DNA of 64,000 nucleotides from Natronorubrum halophilum (GTDB taxonomy: Archaea; Halobacteriota; Halobacteria; Halobacteriales; Natrialbaceae). Within the stretch, counting starts at the first letter, position 1. Each line of letters begins with the position of its first letter. Where the stretch lies: NCBI RefSeq assembly GCF_003670115.1, contig NZ_QQTY01000007.1, positions 1-64,000 on the forward strand, read 5' to 3'. Shown piece by piece: positions 24,900 through 34,162 of the stretch. Position numbers and translations under genes: made by a program. The notes below the pieces were generated by a model. It made no database searches and was not told the origin of the DNA. It saw only the letters and a program-made list of their open reading frames with translations.

Positions 24900-26492
24900 T
24901 CACTCCATGTAGCCGAGCCCCTTCAGTCGATCCTCGACGTCGGTGAAGTCGTCGTCGACCGCCTCGTCGTTTTCCGTCCGCGACACGCCGGTTCGCTCGA
25001 CTTTCGTCGAGGAGGGCGTCGCAGCGTCGTCGAAGGCGTCGAACAGTACGCGACCGTCGGCGTTTTCCGGAACGGGTTCGCCGATGCCGTGTAGCAGGGT
25101 CGGTGCGATGTCGACGACGCGGGCACCGCGGAGCGTCGCACCGGCGTCGACCGACGGTCCGCGACAGAGGACGATCCCTTCGCTGCGGTGACTCGCCGCG
25201 TACGTCCCGGTGTCGCCCGTCGGTTCGCCGGTCAGGGCGTTGCGAGCCTCGTAGACGCCCCGCCCGTTGACGACCAGATCCGGCGAGCCGTCGTCGGTCG
25301 GGAACAGCTCGTCGCCGTCGAGTACTTTGAGCATGGGTTCTCCGTCGTCGTTGGTCACCGACTCGAACAGGTCGGTTAGCTCGTCTTTGATCGCTGGGAT
25401 CTGGCTCGGATCGACGACGCCGCTGTCGAAGCGGTCGGTGTCGTTGATGTACAGACAGCCGGCACCGTGAACGAACGCGACGGTTCGATCGTAATCGACG
25501 TCGTAGAGGGCGTGGTCCCCCGGTATCTGTTCGGCGACCGAATCGACGATCGATCGGGGGAGCGTCGAGACGATCATCTCCTCGGAAATCCCGATCCGCT
25601 CGAGAGCGCCGGTGATCCGATCGCGCGAGATGCCGAGGCTGGCGAGCGCCCCGCGGGTGCCGTCGTCCTCTTCTCTGAAGAGGTAGCCGTCCCGCTCGAG
25701 GTAGTGGTTGACGTAGACGAGTTCCTCGATCGGACCGAAGCCGTGGTCGGAGACCACGTAGAGGTCGGCGTCGTGCTCGTCGGTATACGCCATCACTTCG
25801 CCGAGGATGTCGTCGAGTTTCTTGTAGTGTTCGAGGAGCCGATCCATATCCCAGATGAGGTGCTGGAAGCGATCCGGAGCGGTGTAGACGAAGAAGAACA
25901 GTCCCCAGTCGTCGCCGGCTTCGTCCATCTGAAGCCGCATGAGTTCGCGACGGTCCGCGAGCATGTCGTCGACCGCGATCTCGAACTCGTCGAGGCGGTC
26001 GGCGTAGTCGGGATAGTCGAGGCTGATGCTGTAATCGGGAATTCGCGACTCGATCTCGTCTTTGAGCTCCGGTGGATGGGTGTAGTCCCTGTCCGTCGAG
26101 GGCGTCATCATCCCGGTGACCATCGAGCCGTTGATCTCCTTTGCCGGGTACGACATCGGCACGTTGCCGACGTGGGCCGGCGAGAGTTGGTCCCAGAGCG
26201 TCGGTTGCCGGATATCGTGGCTCGTGTACATCTCGTGGGAATACCCTGATGAGAGGTTCTGGAAGCCGTAGAGTCCGTGTTTGTCCGGCCAGACGCCCGT
26301 CGCAATCGACGGCCACGCCAGCGGCGTCGTCGCGGGTTGGGTACTCTCGAGAGTACCGGACGCACCGTCCTCACGCATTCGGGCGAAATTAGGGAGTTCG
26401 CCCTCCTCACTCCATTGTTCGATGAGTCTCCACGGTACGCCGTCGAATCCGAGCACGAATGCGCGCTCGGCTGTCGGGGAAGACATGCTCAT
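24900..26492 (-). CDS. Alkaline-phosphatase-superfamily protein (type I phosphodiesterase family)
   Basis: A 530-aa protein. The N-terminus FVLGFDGVPWRLIE supplies a metal-binding Asp. The nucleophile region is near residues 60-80 (LESTQPATTPLAWPS; Thr in 'TTPLAWPS'), and later metal ligands are in YVVSDHGFG near residue 250. This matches the type I phosphodiesterase/nucleotide pyrophosphatase branch of the superfamily. It likely hydrolyses or transfers phosphate or sulfate groups on glycans or lipids, in the cytosol since no signal is seen. It ends in RLKGLGYME, almost the same C-terminus as its paralogue at 47057-48682. An ATAACAAA element is 58 bp upstream. Confidence 0.85.
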   Translation of the reverse strand: MSMSSPTAERAFVLGFDGVPWRLIEQWSEEGELPNFARMREDGASGTLESTQPATTPLAWPSIATGVWPDKHGLYGFQNLSSGYSHEMYTSHDIRQPTLWDQLSPAHVGNVPMSYPAKEINGSMVTGMMTPSTDRDYTHPPELKDEIESRIPDYSISLDYPDYADRLDEFEIAVDDMLADRRELMRLQMDEAGDDWGLFFFVYTAPDRFQHLIWDMDRLLEHYKKLDDILGEVMAYTDEHDADLYVVSDHGFGPIEELVYVNHYLERDGYLFREEDDGTRGALASLGISRDRITGALERIGISEEMIVSTLPRSIVDSVAEQIPGDHALYDVDYDRTVAFVHGAGCLYINDTDRFDSGVVDPSQIPAIKDELTDLFESVTNDDGEPMLKVLDGDELFPTDDGSPDLVVNGRGVYEARNALTGEPTGDTGTYAASHRSEGIVLCRGPSVDAGATLRGARVVDIAPTLLHGIGEPVPENADGRVLFDAFDDAATPSSTKVERTGVSRTENDEAVDDDFTDVEDRLKGLGYME

Positions 26493-26549
26493 GATTGATT
26501 ATTGAGACGCCAAGGACGCCTGCTGTCCTGCAGATACCGGGACGGCAGC

Positions 26550-26557
26550 TTTGTTAT
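26550..26557 (-). promoter_or_regulatory. ATAACAAA element upstream of the first phosphatase-family gene
   Basis: ATAACAAA on the minus strand, 58 bp before the start at 26492. Confidence 0.45.
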
Positions 26558-26706
26558 GGGGAGATTTCACAGGCGCTCGAGTCAGCAGACGGACCGGTTC
26601 GGTCGGTTCGCAGCCGAAATACACGGCTCGTGACTGACGGTTCGCGGGACGATATCGCGGACCGTACAGTCCCTGTTACGACCGCGCCCACCGCCACAGG
26701 CGATCC

Positions 26707-26714
26707 ATAACAAA
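26707..26714 (+). promoter_or_regulatory. ATAACAAA element upstream of the deacetylase operon
   Basis: ATAACAAA on the plus strand, 66 bp before the chosen start at 26780. It is the only plus-strand member and faces a plus-strand gene, so orientation relative to the gene is kept. Confidence 0.5.
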
Positions 26715-26779
26715 ACCAGCCCTCGGATACTGTCGCGGTATGAGACGGATGCGTCGGATCACTACCGGTGGTGGGTCCC

Positions 26780-27733
26780 GTGGGTAGCGTCGTCATCTCC
26801 CTCGATGCCGAACTCGGCTGGGGATTTCACGACCTTACGGACCCACCGAGCGAGCGGGTCGAATCGGGCCGCCGCGGCTGGAACGTCATGCTCGAGTTAC
26901 TCGAGGAGTTCGACGTCCCGGCGACGTGGGCCGTCGTCGGCCACCTCATGCTCGAGTCCTGTGACGGCACGCACGCCGATCACCCTGCACCGCCGGGCTG
27001 GTTCGACCGCGAACGCGGCGAGTGGCGCGACCGCGAGGATCTCCGCTTCGGCCCCGACCTCGTCACGGACATCCTCGAGGCCGACGTCGACCACGAGTTC
27101 GCCAGCCACTCGTTTTCTCACGTGCTCTTCGGGAGACCCGAGACGGATCGCCAACTCGCCGTCGCCGAACTCGAGCGCAGTACCGAGATCGCCGCCGCGT
27201 GGGACCAGACCGTCGACTCGTTCATCTATCCGCGCAACGACGTCGGTCACCGCGACGTGTTGGCCGACTACGGCGTTTCGGCCTACCGCGGCAAATCGCC
27301 GACTCGAGACGGCGTTCGCGGCGTCTTCGATTCGACCGTCCGCGATCACTCGATGGTCGTCGAACCCGAGATCGACGAGTACGGACTGGTCAACGTTCCG
27401 GCCTCGATGTTCCTCTTCGGCTTCGAGGGGCCAGCACGGACCGTCGCCGAGTCGATCTGGACCGACCCCATGCTCGAACTGGCTCGCCGAGGTATCGACG
27501 ATGCAGTACGATCGGACGGGATCTTCCACATGTGGCTTCACCCGAACAATCTGACGAACGAACGGGACGATCGTCGCATGCGAGCGATCCTCGCCTATAT
27601 CGAGCGCCGCCGATCGGAGACCGATCTCACCGTCGAAACGATGTGCGACGTTGCGAAGCGAGTCACGCAGTCGCGCGGGGTCGACGGAACCGAAAGCGGC
27701 GTCGACGCGCAGGCGAGAGCGAGCTGGAACTGA
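26780..27733 (+). CDS. Polysaccharide deacetylase (NodB domain)
   Basis: A 317-aa NodB-type protein. The first catalytic motif is SLDAELGWGFHD near residue 10 (catalytic and metal-binding Asp). The metal-binding H-x3-H is HSFSH near residue 115. A later FHMWLHPNNL near residue 255 fits the conserved leucine-histidine motif. It removes N-acetyl groups from sugar polymers or precursors. The absence of a signal suggests a cytosolic precursor substrate. GTG at 26780 is used; GTG at 26768 would add four residues. It is first in a four-gene unit (deacetylase, dehydrogenase, DUF362, epimerase) whose last three genes overlap by 4 bp each. Confidence 0.88.
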   Translation: MGSVVISLDAELGWGFHDLTDPPSERVESGRRGWNVMLELLEEFDVPATWAVVGHLMLESCDGTHADHPAPPGWFDRERGEWRDREDLRFGPDLVTDILEADVDHEFASHSFSHVLFGRPETDRQLAVAELERSTEIAAAWDQTVDSFIYPRNDVGHRDVLADYGVSAYRGKSPTRDGVRGVFDSTVRDHSMVVEPEIDEYGLVNVPASMFLFGFEGPARTVAESIWTDPMLELARRGIDDAVRSDGIFHMWLHPNNLTNERDDRRMRAILAYIERRRSETDLTVETMCDVAKRVTQSRGVDGTESGVDAQARASWN

Positions 27734-27793
27734 CCGCCGTCGCCGTCGACGCAACGGTCGAGCAGAGCGCCGTCGTCGGAACCGCTCGCGTGA

Positions 27794-28972
27794 ATGGAGG
27801 TGCTACTCGCCGGTTCCGGCGGGTATGGCGACGATAACAAAGCCCGCTGCCGGCCCGGTTTCGGGCAGATGCCACCAACGCTTCTCGGCCGGTGGACCGA
27901 CTCGAGTGCGCTCTCGCTTGGCGTCCTCGGCGTCGGGAACATCGGCATGGTACACCTCAAGTCGGCACTTCGGATGCCGAACGTCGACGTGGTCGCGGCC
28001 GCCGACGCGGTTCCGGAAAACCGCGACCGGGCCGAACGCGCCGGCGCGGCCCGTACGTACGATGATTATGCGGCCCTGCTCGACGCCGAGGACCTCGACG
28101 TCGCGGTCGTTGCACTGCCTCCGTTCCTCCACGCCGAGGCCGTCGAGCGAGCCGCCGAAGCCGGCGTCGACGTTTTCGTCGAGAAACCGCTCGCTCGCTC
28201 GACCGAAGAGGCAGACGAAATGCTCGAGACGGCCCGCGAGGCGGGCATCGCGGTCGGCGTCGATCACACGCTTCGCTACCAGCCGGATATGGCGGGCGTG
28301 AAAGCCGAGTACCAGGACGGCAGCGTCGGTCACGTTCCCTACGCGTCGATCACGAGACTCAACGATCACCCGCTCGGGAAGCCCCCCGCCGACGAGGCAC
28401 CGCCGGCGTGGCCGATGGATCCCGACGCCGCGGGCGGGGGGTCGCTGGTCGAACTCGGCGTCCACTGTTTCGACGTCCTCGAGTGGCTGTTCGGCGATCT
28501 CGAGGTCCGAGACGCGACGATGGGCCAGACGCTCGAGATTCCCGCCGAGGACGCCGCGACGGTGTTGCTGCGAGCGCCGGAGACGGAGACGACGATCACG
28601 CTCCACTGTGGCACCTACCAGTGGGAACAGCTCCCCGAGGTCAACACCCGACTGCGACTCGAGGGGGTCACCGGGACGATCAGCAACCAGGATCACCTGC
28701 CCGGTAACTTCTACGCAGGGGCGGCCAAGTCCGCACTCTCGAACGTCGCGAGCCGGGTTACGGGCGGCGAGCCGGACGTTTTCGGGCCGACGTTCTACCT
28801 CCAGGCCCACTACGACGCCCTCGAGGATTTCTGTGAGGCGATTCGAAACGACGAGACGCCGCCGGTCGACGGTGCCGACGGGCTGCGGACGCTCGAGTTG
28901 GCCGAGACCGCGTACGAACTCGCGGCAGAGACTGCCAGCGACGAACTCGAGGTGCCGGAGGTGATGCCGTGA
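27794..28972 (+). CDS. Gfo/Idh/MocA-family sugar dehydrogenase
   Basis: A 392-aa NAD(P)-dependent oxidoreductase. The Rossmann motif is LGVLGVGNIGMVHL (about residues 40-53; GxGxxG). The signature EKPLARSTEEA follows near residue 130, and the catalytic-domain segment has GGSLVELGVHCFDVLEWLFG near residue 215 (His in 'GVHCFD' is the usual catalytic base). It oxidises a hydroxyl of a sugar or sugar nucleotide. The first 40 residues are not typical and the true start may be further in. It overlaps the next gene by 4 bp (GTGA at 28969), so it acts with the DUF362 protein and the epimerase. Confidence 0.88.
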   Translation: MEVLLAGSGGYGDDNKARCRPGFGQMPPTLLGRWTDSSALSLGVLGVGNIGMVHLKSALRMPNVDVVAAADAVPENRDRAERAGAARTYDDYAALLDAEDLDVAVVALPPFLHAEAVERAAEAGVDVFVEKPLARSTEEADEMLETAREAGIAVGVDHTLRYQPDMAGVKAEYQDGSVGHVPYASITRLNDHPLGKPPADEAPPAWPMDPDAAGGGSLVELGVHCFDVLEWLFGDLEVRDATMGQTLEIPAEDAATVLLRAPETETTITLHCGTYQWEQLPEVNTRLRLEGVTGTISNQDHLPGNFYAGAAKSALSNVASRVTGGEPDVFGPTFYLQAHYDALEDFCEAIRNDETPPVDGADGLRTLELAETAYELAAETASDELEVPEVMP

Positions 28973-29913
28973 GCGTTCGCGTCGCCGCCGTCGACGGTTC
29001 CGACCGACGGGGCGGCTGGCGGCCCGACGTCGATGCACGACTGGCCGCCCTCGAGTCGCCCGTCCGGGAGGTCCTCGAGCCCTACGCGAGTTCGCTGACG
29101 GAGACCGACCGGATCACGCTCGTTCCCGACGCACACTACCCGTTCCATCCGTCGACCGGGATGGTGACCGACCCCGCAGTCGTCGGCTCGATCGCCGGTC
29201 ATCTCGAGCGATGGTCCGAGGCCAACGTCGCCGTTGCGGGGGCGAGCGACGATCGAATCGCGTTCGATCGGACGGCCGAGTACCTCGACTACCCGTCCGT
29301 CGTCGAGCGATTCAACGCCGACGTCGTCGACCTCGCCGAGGAATCCCGCCGCGATATCGTCGTCGCGCTCGCAGACGATCGGATTTCGGTGTCCGTTCCG
29401 GAACGACTCCTCGAGAGCACCGTCGTCGTCGTGCCGACGCTTCGGCCGAGCGAGGACGGCCCGGTCGCTGGCGGGATACGAACGCTCGGCTCGCACGTCA
29501 CGGCGGTTGCCGACACCGATCTGACCGCCGTCGCAGCGATGCAGGCCGTCGAACCCGCCGTTTCCGTACTGGACGCGACGACCGCCTACGGCGGCGATCC
29601 GGTCGCCGCGGACACCCTGTTCGCGGGACCGACGCCGCGAATCGACGCGATCGGCACGTCGCTGCTCGATCGCTCCATCGAGGAGGATCCGGCGCTCAGA
29701 CGCGCGTTCGGCGACGAGGATCCGTCGGTTACCCTCGAAAACGGTGCGAACGGCTCCGGCCCGGACGTCGACCTGACGGCGCTCAGACGGCGCCTCCCCG
29801 ACGGCGAGCTACCGCCGCCGGACGACACCCACCCGGCCGTCACGACCGCTTACCGACTCTACGCGGCGGTGGCCGGCGACGCCGTCCCGCCCCAGCTCGA
29901 GAGTAAACGATGA
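28969..29913 (+). CDS. DUF362-domain protein
   Basis: A 314-aa protein with a GTG start in a 4-bp overlap. The pattern VTDPAVVGSIAGHLERWSEANVAVAGAS and the later VVVVPTLRPSEDG (residues about 60-170) match the DUF362 fold found in many archaeal proteins, some fused to ferredoxin domains. There is no iron-sulfur cysteine motif here. The gene lies between a sugar dehydrogenase and an epimerase with 4-bp overlaps on both sides, so it probably takes part in the same sugar pathway, perhaps binding a metabolite. The exact reaction is unknown. Confidence 0.78.
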   Translation: MSVRVAAVDGSDRRGGWRPDVDARLAALESPVREVLEPYASSLTETDRITLVPDAHYPFHPSTGMVTDPAVVGSIAGHLERWSEANVAVAGASDDRIAFDRTAEYLDYPSVVERFNADVVDLAEESRRDIVVALADDRISVSVPERLLESTVVVVPTLRPSEDGPVAGGIRTLGSHVTAVADTDLTAVAAMQAVEPAVSVLDATTAYGGDPVAADTLFAGPTPRIDAIGTSLLDRSIEEDPALRRAFGDEDPSVTLENGANGSGPDVDLTALRRRLPDGELPPPDDTHPAVTTAYRLYAAVAGDAVPPQLESKR

Positions 29914-30881
29914 CCGGGGCGAAAACGGCCGCCGTCACCGGCGCGACGGGATTTCTCGGCTCGCACCTCTGTGAGCGCTTGCTCGACGACGGCTGGGCGG
30001 TTCGCGGCCTCAGCCGACCGACGTCGGATCGCGGTGATCTCGACGGCGTCGACTGGTACGTCGGCGATCTCTTCGACGACGAGACGCTGCGCTCGCTGGT
30101 CGACGGTGCCGACGTCGTCTTCCACCTCGCCGGCATCGGCCTCTGGAGCGCCGGCCCCGAGACGGTCGAACGGGTCAACGTCGACGGGACCGAGCGCGTT
30201 CTCGAGGCCTGTCGAGAGAGCGATATCGGCCGGTTCGTCTTCACCAGCACGTCCGGAACGCGCCGCCCGCCCGACGGTGCGTCGTTCGCCGACGAGACGG
30301 ACGTCGCCGAACCGATCGGTGCCTACCAGTCCTCGAAGGCGGAGGCGGAACGGCTCGTCGATCGGTACGCCGAGACGGACGGCGACGCGGTTACCGTCCA
30401 TCCGACTTCGATCTTCGGCCCCGGCGACGAGGAGTTCACCGCCCAACTGCTGGCGATGGGCGTCGAACCCACGATGCCCGCCCACCTCCCCGGCGGGTTG
30501 AGCATCGTCGGCGTCTCCGACGTCGTCGACGGCCTGTTGCTCGCCGCCGAGAAAGGGGCCACCGGCGAACACTACATCCTCGGCGGCGAGAACCTGACCT
30601 TCAACCAGGCGGTCTCGCGGATCGCCCACGCCGTCGACGGTTCCCCCGCTCGGATCCGCGTCCCGGCCACGGCGATTCACGCCGCCGGGCCGGTCGCCGA
30701 AGCCGCGAGCGCGGTCGCCGGCGTGCGAGTGTTCCCGTTCGACCGCCAGATGGCCCAACTCGCGACGAAGCGCATGTTCTACACCTCGAGAAAGGCCGAG
30801 GCGGAACTGGGTTACGAGTACCAGCCGATCGAGGCGCACTTACCGGAGACCATGGCGTGGTACCGGGCGGAAGTGAAGTAG
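29910..30881 (+). CDS. NAD-dependent sugar epimerase/dehydratase (extended SDR)
   Basis: A 323-aa extended short-chain dehydrogenase. The dinucleotide motif is VTGATGFLGSHL at the N-terminus (TGxxGxxG). The catalytic Tyr-Lys pair is YQSSKAEAE (near residue 138), and a Ser/Thr lies before it (FTSTSGT). The segment HPTSIFGPGD follows. It likely epimerises, reduces or dehydrates a nucleotide-activated sugar. Its start overlaps the DUF362 stop by 4 bp (ATGA). It is the last gene of the unit, and the mobile element at 31004 is inserted about 120 bp downstream. Confidence 0.9.
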   Translation: MTGAKTAAVTGATGFLGSHLCERLLDDGWAVRGLSRPTSDRGDLDGVDWYVGDLFDDETLRSLVDGADVVFHLAGIGLWSAGPETVERVNVDGTERVLEACRESDIGRFVFTSTSGTRRPPDGASFADETDVAEPIGAYQSSKAEAERLVDRYAETDGDAVTVHPTSIFGPGDEEFTAQLLAMGVEPTMPAHLPGGLSIVGVSDVVDGLLLAAEKGATGEHYILGGENLTFNQAVSRIAHAVDGSPARIRVPATAIHAAGPVAEAASAVAGVRVFPFDRQMAQLATKRMFYTSRKAEAELGYEYQPIEAHLPETMAWYRAEVK

Positions 30882-31003
30882 CGGTCGGTACCGATCGCCG
30901 TCGAGGGACGCCGCTGCACACTCGATGCGCGGCTACTCGATCAGGGCTTGATTCCCACGTAGGGTCTCGACGTAGGGCTCTCTTCGTATCATCCTACTGA
31001 ACC

Positions 31004-31579
31004 GGCTCTGTTGAAATCCTATTATTCAGACGTGTTTTTGCGTGAAACACACGAACACTACACGTGCGAACTGAGCGATTTCACTCAAACCGAACCGACC
31101 AGACGATTAAGCCTAACACGGCAAATGCGATAGTTGTCAGCCACACTGCTGTTGTCTCCTCGGAGACGAAGTGAGTCGTGAAGAAGAACCCGAATAGGCT
31201 TCCAAACGGTGCGGTAGCGATAACAATTGAAACTGCATTCAGGAGCGATATTTCTGACCGTCCCACAGCGGTCAGAGTATCTCCAACGCTCATACCATAC
31301 GTATTTGTTGAGATACTATATACTTTGATGGAATGTTGTTTGCTCACTACTTCGCCTGTACTGAACGGTAACTACGTGTGCCAACCTTTTGCTCTGCGCT
31401 CCCTCGCTGGCGCTCGGTCGCTCGGCAAAACGTTGATGAAAAGCACTCCTCCCTCCCCTACGGGTCGGTCGTCGGCCCGCTCGCTCCCTTCGCTCGCTCG
31501 CGGTGAGTGCACTGTTCTTCGCCTGTACTTACCGCAGAGGGTATTGAGCCTATCACTACCTGAGGGTTTCAACAGAGCC
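31004..31579. mobile_element. 576-bp IS6-like non-autonomous element with 8-bp target duplication
   Basis: The left end GGCTCTGTTGAAATCCT (31004-31020) and the right end, read inverted, GGCTCTGTTGAAACCCT match at 16 of 17 bases. Both ends are flanked by the same 8 bases, ACTGAACC (30996-31003 and 31580-31587), a perfect target site duplication. End sequence and 8-bp duplication fit the IS6 family. There is no transposase, so it is a MITE-like derivative. The interior is lower in GC on the left and carries one small membrane-protein gene. Confidence 0.85.
31081..31347 (-). CDS. Small two-helix membrane protein inside the mobile element
   Basis: An 88-aa protein with two membrane helices (about residues 37-57 and 66-85) separated by a short polar loop. 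An alternative start at 31293 (MSVGDTL) would remove 18 residues and still keep both helices. It is encoded entirely within the 576-bp element and is lower in GC than the host genes. As the only gene of the element it could be cargo or the remnant of the tissue replaced by deletion of the transposase. I do not recognise the family. Confidence 0.5.
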   Translation of the reverse strand: MSKQHSIKVYSISTNTYGMSVGDTLTAVGRSEISLLNAVSIVIATAPFGSLFGFFFTTHFVSEETTAVWLTTIAFAVLGLIVWSVRFE

Positions 31580-31626
31580 ACTGAACCGAATACGCGCCGT
31601 ACGCGGACGTGCGAATCGAGTACTCG

Positions 31627-32625
31627 CTACCTCTTGTCCGACAGCGGTTGCTGATTCGTCGCGTTCTTCCCGGCGTCGTTCGGGGACGTTCGCATCGTGC
31701 TCCGTGCGACTCGTTCGTAAATTTCGAGCATTCGGTCCGCCGTCCGTTCGATGCTCACCTCTCGAGCGGCCTCTCGGCCGTTCGACCGCTCACTGCGTTC
31801 GAGAACGTCCATCAGCCCGACGATCAACTCCTCGTCGGTGGTTCCGATCCGCGACGGCTCGACGCCCTCGAGACGCTCCCGGACGTCGCCGACGTCGACG
31901 GCGACGACGGGGAGGTTACAGGCCAGCGCTTCCTTCACCGAGTTCGGCGACCCCTCGCTGTGAGAGGTCAGCAGGAGGGCGTCCGCGGCGTTCATGTAAT
32001 CGGGGACCGCGTCGTGGTCGACGCCGGAGACGGTCCGGAGTTCGACCGGCCGCTCGAGCAAGTTGTCGGCCGTGGCGACCACTCGTTTCGCCCGCGGGTA
32101 GTTCTTGACCTCGCGCTCTGGCGGGTACGGAAAGAGCACCTGGTAGGCGTCACCCGCATCGTCCCAGCCGACTTTCTCGCGGGCGCGGGCCCTGGGTTCC
32201 GGTCGAAACGTCTCGAGGTCGACGCCGTCGGGGATCACCCGGCAGTCCCGCCCGAGCACCTCGCGCATCTCCTCCGACATGACGATGACCTCGTCACACA
32301 GTGGCGCACACGCGCTGCTTACGGGTTTGACGGGGCCGTGCACGTCCGAACCCCACAGCGACAGGACGACCGGCGTGCCGAACTGGGCGAGCGCCATCGG
32401 GGCCATCAGCCCGTAGTGGGCGTGGATCAGGTCGTAGCCGTTGCTCGTCTCCGCGAGGACCCGTGGAACCGTCCGGAGGTAGTCCGTCGGGCCGCGCGCC
32501 GTTTCGGCGTCGACGTCCCCCGAAACCGCCAGCGTGGTAAAGGAGACGCCGCGCTCCTCGAGCGCGGTCATCTGCTGGTTCATGAACGGTGCGTCGGCGC
32601 TGTTCGTAAGGGTGAGGACGTGCAT
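31627..32625 (-). CDS. Glycosyltransferase family 4 (group 1)
   Basis: A 332-aa GT-B glycosyltransferase. The N-terminal domain contains IHAHYGL near residue 68. The C-terminal domain has VIPDGVDLETFRP near residue 135 and the E-x7-E motif SEGSPNSVKEALAC near residue 232, which binds the nucleotide-sugar donor. It transfers an activated sugar to a growing glycan at the cytosolic membrane face. It is slightly shorter than usual at the C-terminus. The ATAACAAA element is 35 bp upstream. The mobile element sits just beyond its stop codon. Confidence 0.92.
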   Translation of the reverse strand: MHVLTLTNSADAPFMNQQMTALEERGVSFTTLAVSGDVDAETARGPTDYLRTVPRVLAETSNGYDLIHAHYGLMAPMALAQFGTPVVLSLWGSDVHGPVKPVSSACAPLCDEVIVMSEEMREVLGRDCRVIPDGVDLETFRPEPRARAREKVGWDDAGDAYQVLFPYPPEREVKNYPRAKRVVATADNLLERPVELRTVSGVDHDAVPDYMNAADALLLTSHSEGSPNSVKEALACNLPVVAVDVGDVRERLEGVEPSRIGTTDEELIVGLMDVLERSERSNGREAAREVSIERTADRMLEIYERVARSTMRTSPNDAGKNATNQQPLSDKR

Positions 32626-32659
32626 TACCGACTGGCTGGTCGCTACCAGTCCGCGCCGT

Positions 32660-32667
32660 TTTGTTAT
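32660..32667 (-). promoter_or_regulatory. ATAACAAA element upstream of the glycosyltransferase gene
   Basis: ATAACAAA on the minus strand, 35 bp before the start at 32625. Confidence 0.5.
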
Positions 32668-33052
32668 AGACGGAACAGCGACGCTACGACGGCGTTCAAT
32701 CGTTCAATACGTTCATTGTCACCGCTGAGAATCCGAACAACGACCGGCGGAACGTCGTTTTTATTCACGTACTCTTATGAATCGCGGCGCTCGACGGTAC
32801 CGCTCGATGGCGGTCGCTAGAGGAGCTGATCCGCCGACCTCGAGGCGCTATCCGCGTCGTATCGAGTTGGTATCCGGACGCTGATCTTCCTCCGTATCGA
32901 ACTATCACGACGGTAGACCCTCGCTGAATGGCGATCGCGAGACGCCCGCTTTCGACTCGAGCGGGCGACGTACCGCGTCGCTGTGACCCGAAAACGACTC
33001 GGATCGGGTAGCGGTGTGATTACAAAGGGTCGATTCCGGGTACAGTATTCCG

Positions 33053-34162
33053 ATGCGGATTCTCGTCTTTGCAAACACACCCGCGCACGTTCATCTGTAT
33101 CGACACGCAGTCGACCGCCTTGAGACCGCGGGACACGACGTGCTCGTTCTGACCCGAGAGTACGCCTGTACGACGGACCTACTCGAGTTCTTCGAGATGC
33201 CGTACCGGGTGTACGGCGAACACGGAACCGACCGCTACTCGAAGCTTCGGTTCGTCCGCGAACTCGGCGACCAGATCCGTACGATCGGTCGCGAGGCGCG
33301 TCGGTTCGACCCGGACGTCGTCTTCGGTCGCGGCCCGTACGCCGCCTACGCGGGCACGCTCACGCGGACGTCGATCGTCCTCGTTCTCGACGACGAACCG
33401 GGCGAGTTCAACTACGCCGTCTCTCGCCCGTTCGCGGACTGCATCCTCTCACCCGAGGTCACCCGTCGCGATCTCGGGGACGCCCACTACACCTTCGAGG
33501 GGTTCAAGGAATGTGCGTATCTCCATCCCGAGGTATTCGAGCGGGACGAAGACGTTCGCAGCGTCCTCCGCGTCGACCCGGACGAACCGTACGTCATCGT
33601 CCGGTTCAACGCGCTCGATGCGCTCCACGATACGAATCTCGAGGGGTTCAGAGCCGACCAGCGTCGGGACCTGATCGAACGACTGAGCGAGCACGCCACC
33701 GTCTTCGTTTCGGACGAGGGCGACGACATGGACTTCCAGGACCTGCCCGCTCGCTCCTACGACCTCCATCCCGCGTTGATCCACGATGCGATGGCCGAGG
33801 CGTCGCTGCTGGTCGCGGACACGGGCACGATGGCAACCGAGGCGGCGCTGCTCGGAACGCCGACCCTTCGGTTCCGCGGCACCGACGATCACGAGTACGG
33901 CGAGTTTCAGGAACTCGAGCGCGCCGGCCTCGCCGAGCAGTTCGCCGAGTACGAGACGGTTCGAGATCGAGCGCTCGAGGTGCTGACGGCGGACGACGCA
34001 TCCGCTCGCTGGCACCGGCGGCGCAAGGCGTACGTGACCGACATGGTGAACCTGACGGAGCTGCTGGTCGAGGTCGCGGAGTCCTGCGGGTCAGTTGACC
34101 GACTCAGTTCGTCGACGCGACAGACGTTACGACACCGACGACGGGAGCAACCCCAGATGTAG
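33053..34162 (+). CDS. DUF354-family protein (GT-B/epimerase-like fold)
   Basis: A 369-aa protein. The N-terminus MRILVFANTPAHVHLYRHAV and the later FGRGPYAAYAG (near residue 90) and LVADTGTMATEAALLGTPTL (near residue 262) are the marks of DUF354, related to UDP-GlcNAc 2-epimerases and GT-B transferases. It may process a nucleotide-sugar. GATTACAAAG about 30 bp upstream resembles the ATAACAAA element with one change. It is a plus-strand gene with an independent promoter. The last 25 residues are basic and not part of the domain. Confidence 0.85.
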   Translation: MRILVFANTPAHVHLYRHAVDRLETAGHDVLVLTREYACTTDLLEFFEMPYRVYGEHGTDRYSKLRFVRELGDQIRTIGREARRFDPDVVFGRGPYAAYAGTLTRTSIVLVLDDEPGEFNYAVSRPFADCILSPEVTRRDLGDAHYTFEGFKECAYLHPEVFERDEDVRSVLRVDPDEPYVIVRFNALDALHDTNLEGFRADQRRDLIERLSEHATVFVSDEGDDMDFQDLPARSYDLHPALIHDAMAEASLLVADTGTMATEAALLGTPTLRFRGTDDHEYGEFQELERAGLAEQFAEYETVRDRALEVLTADDASARWHRRRKAYVTDMVNLTELLVEVAESCGSVDRLSSSTRQTLRHRRREQPQM

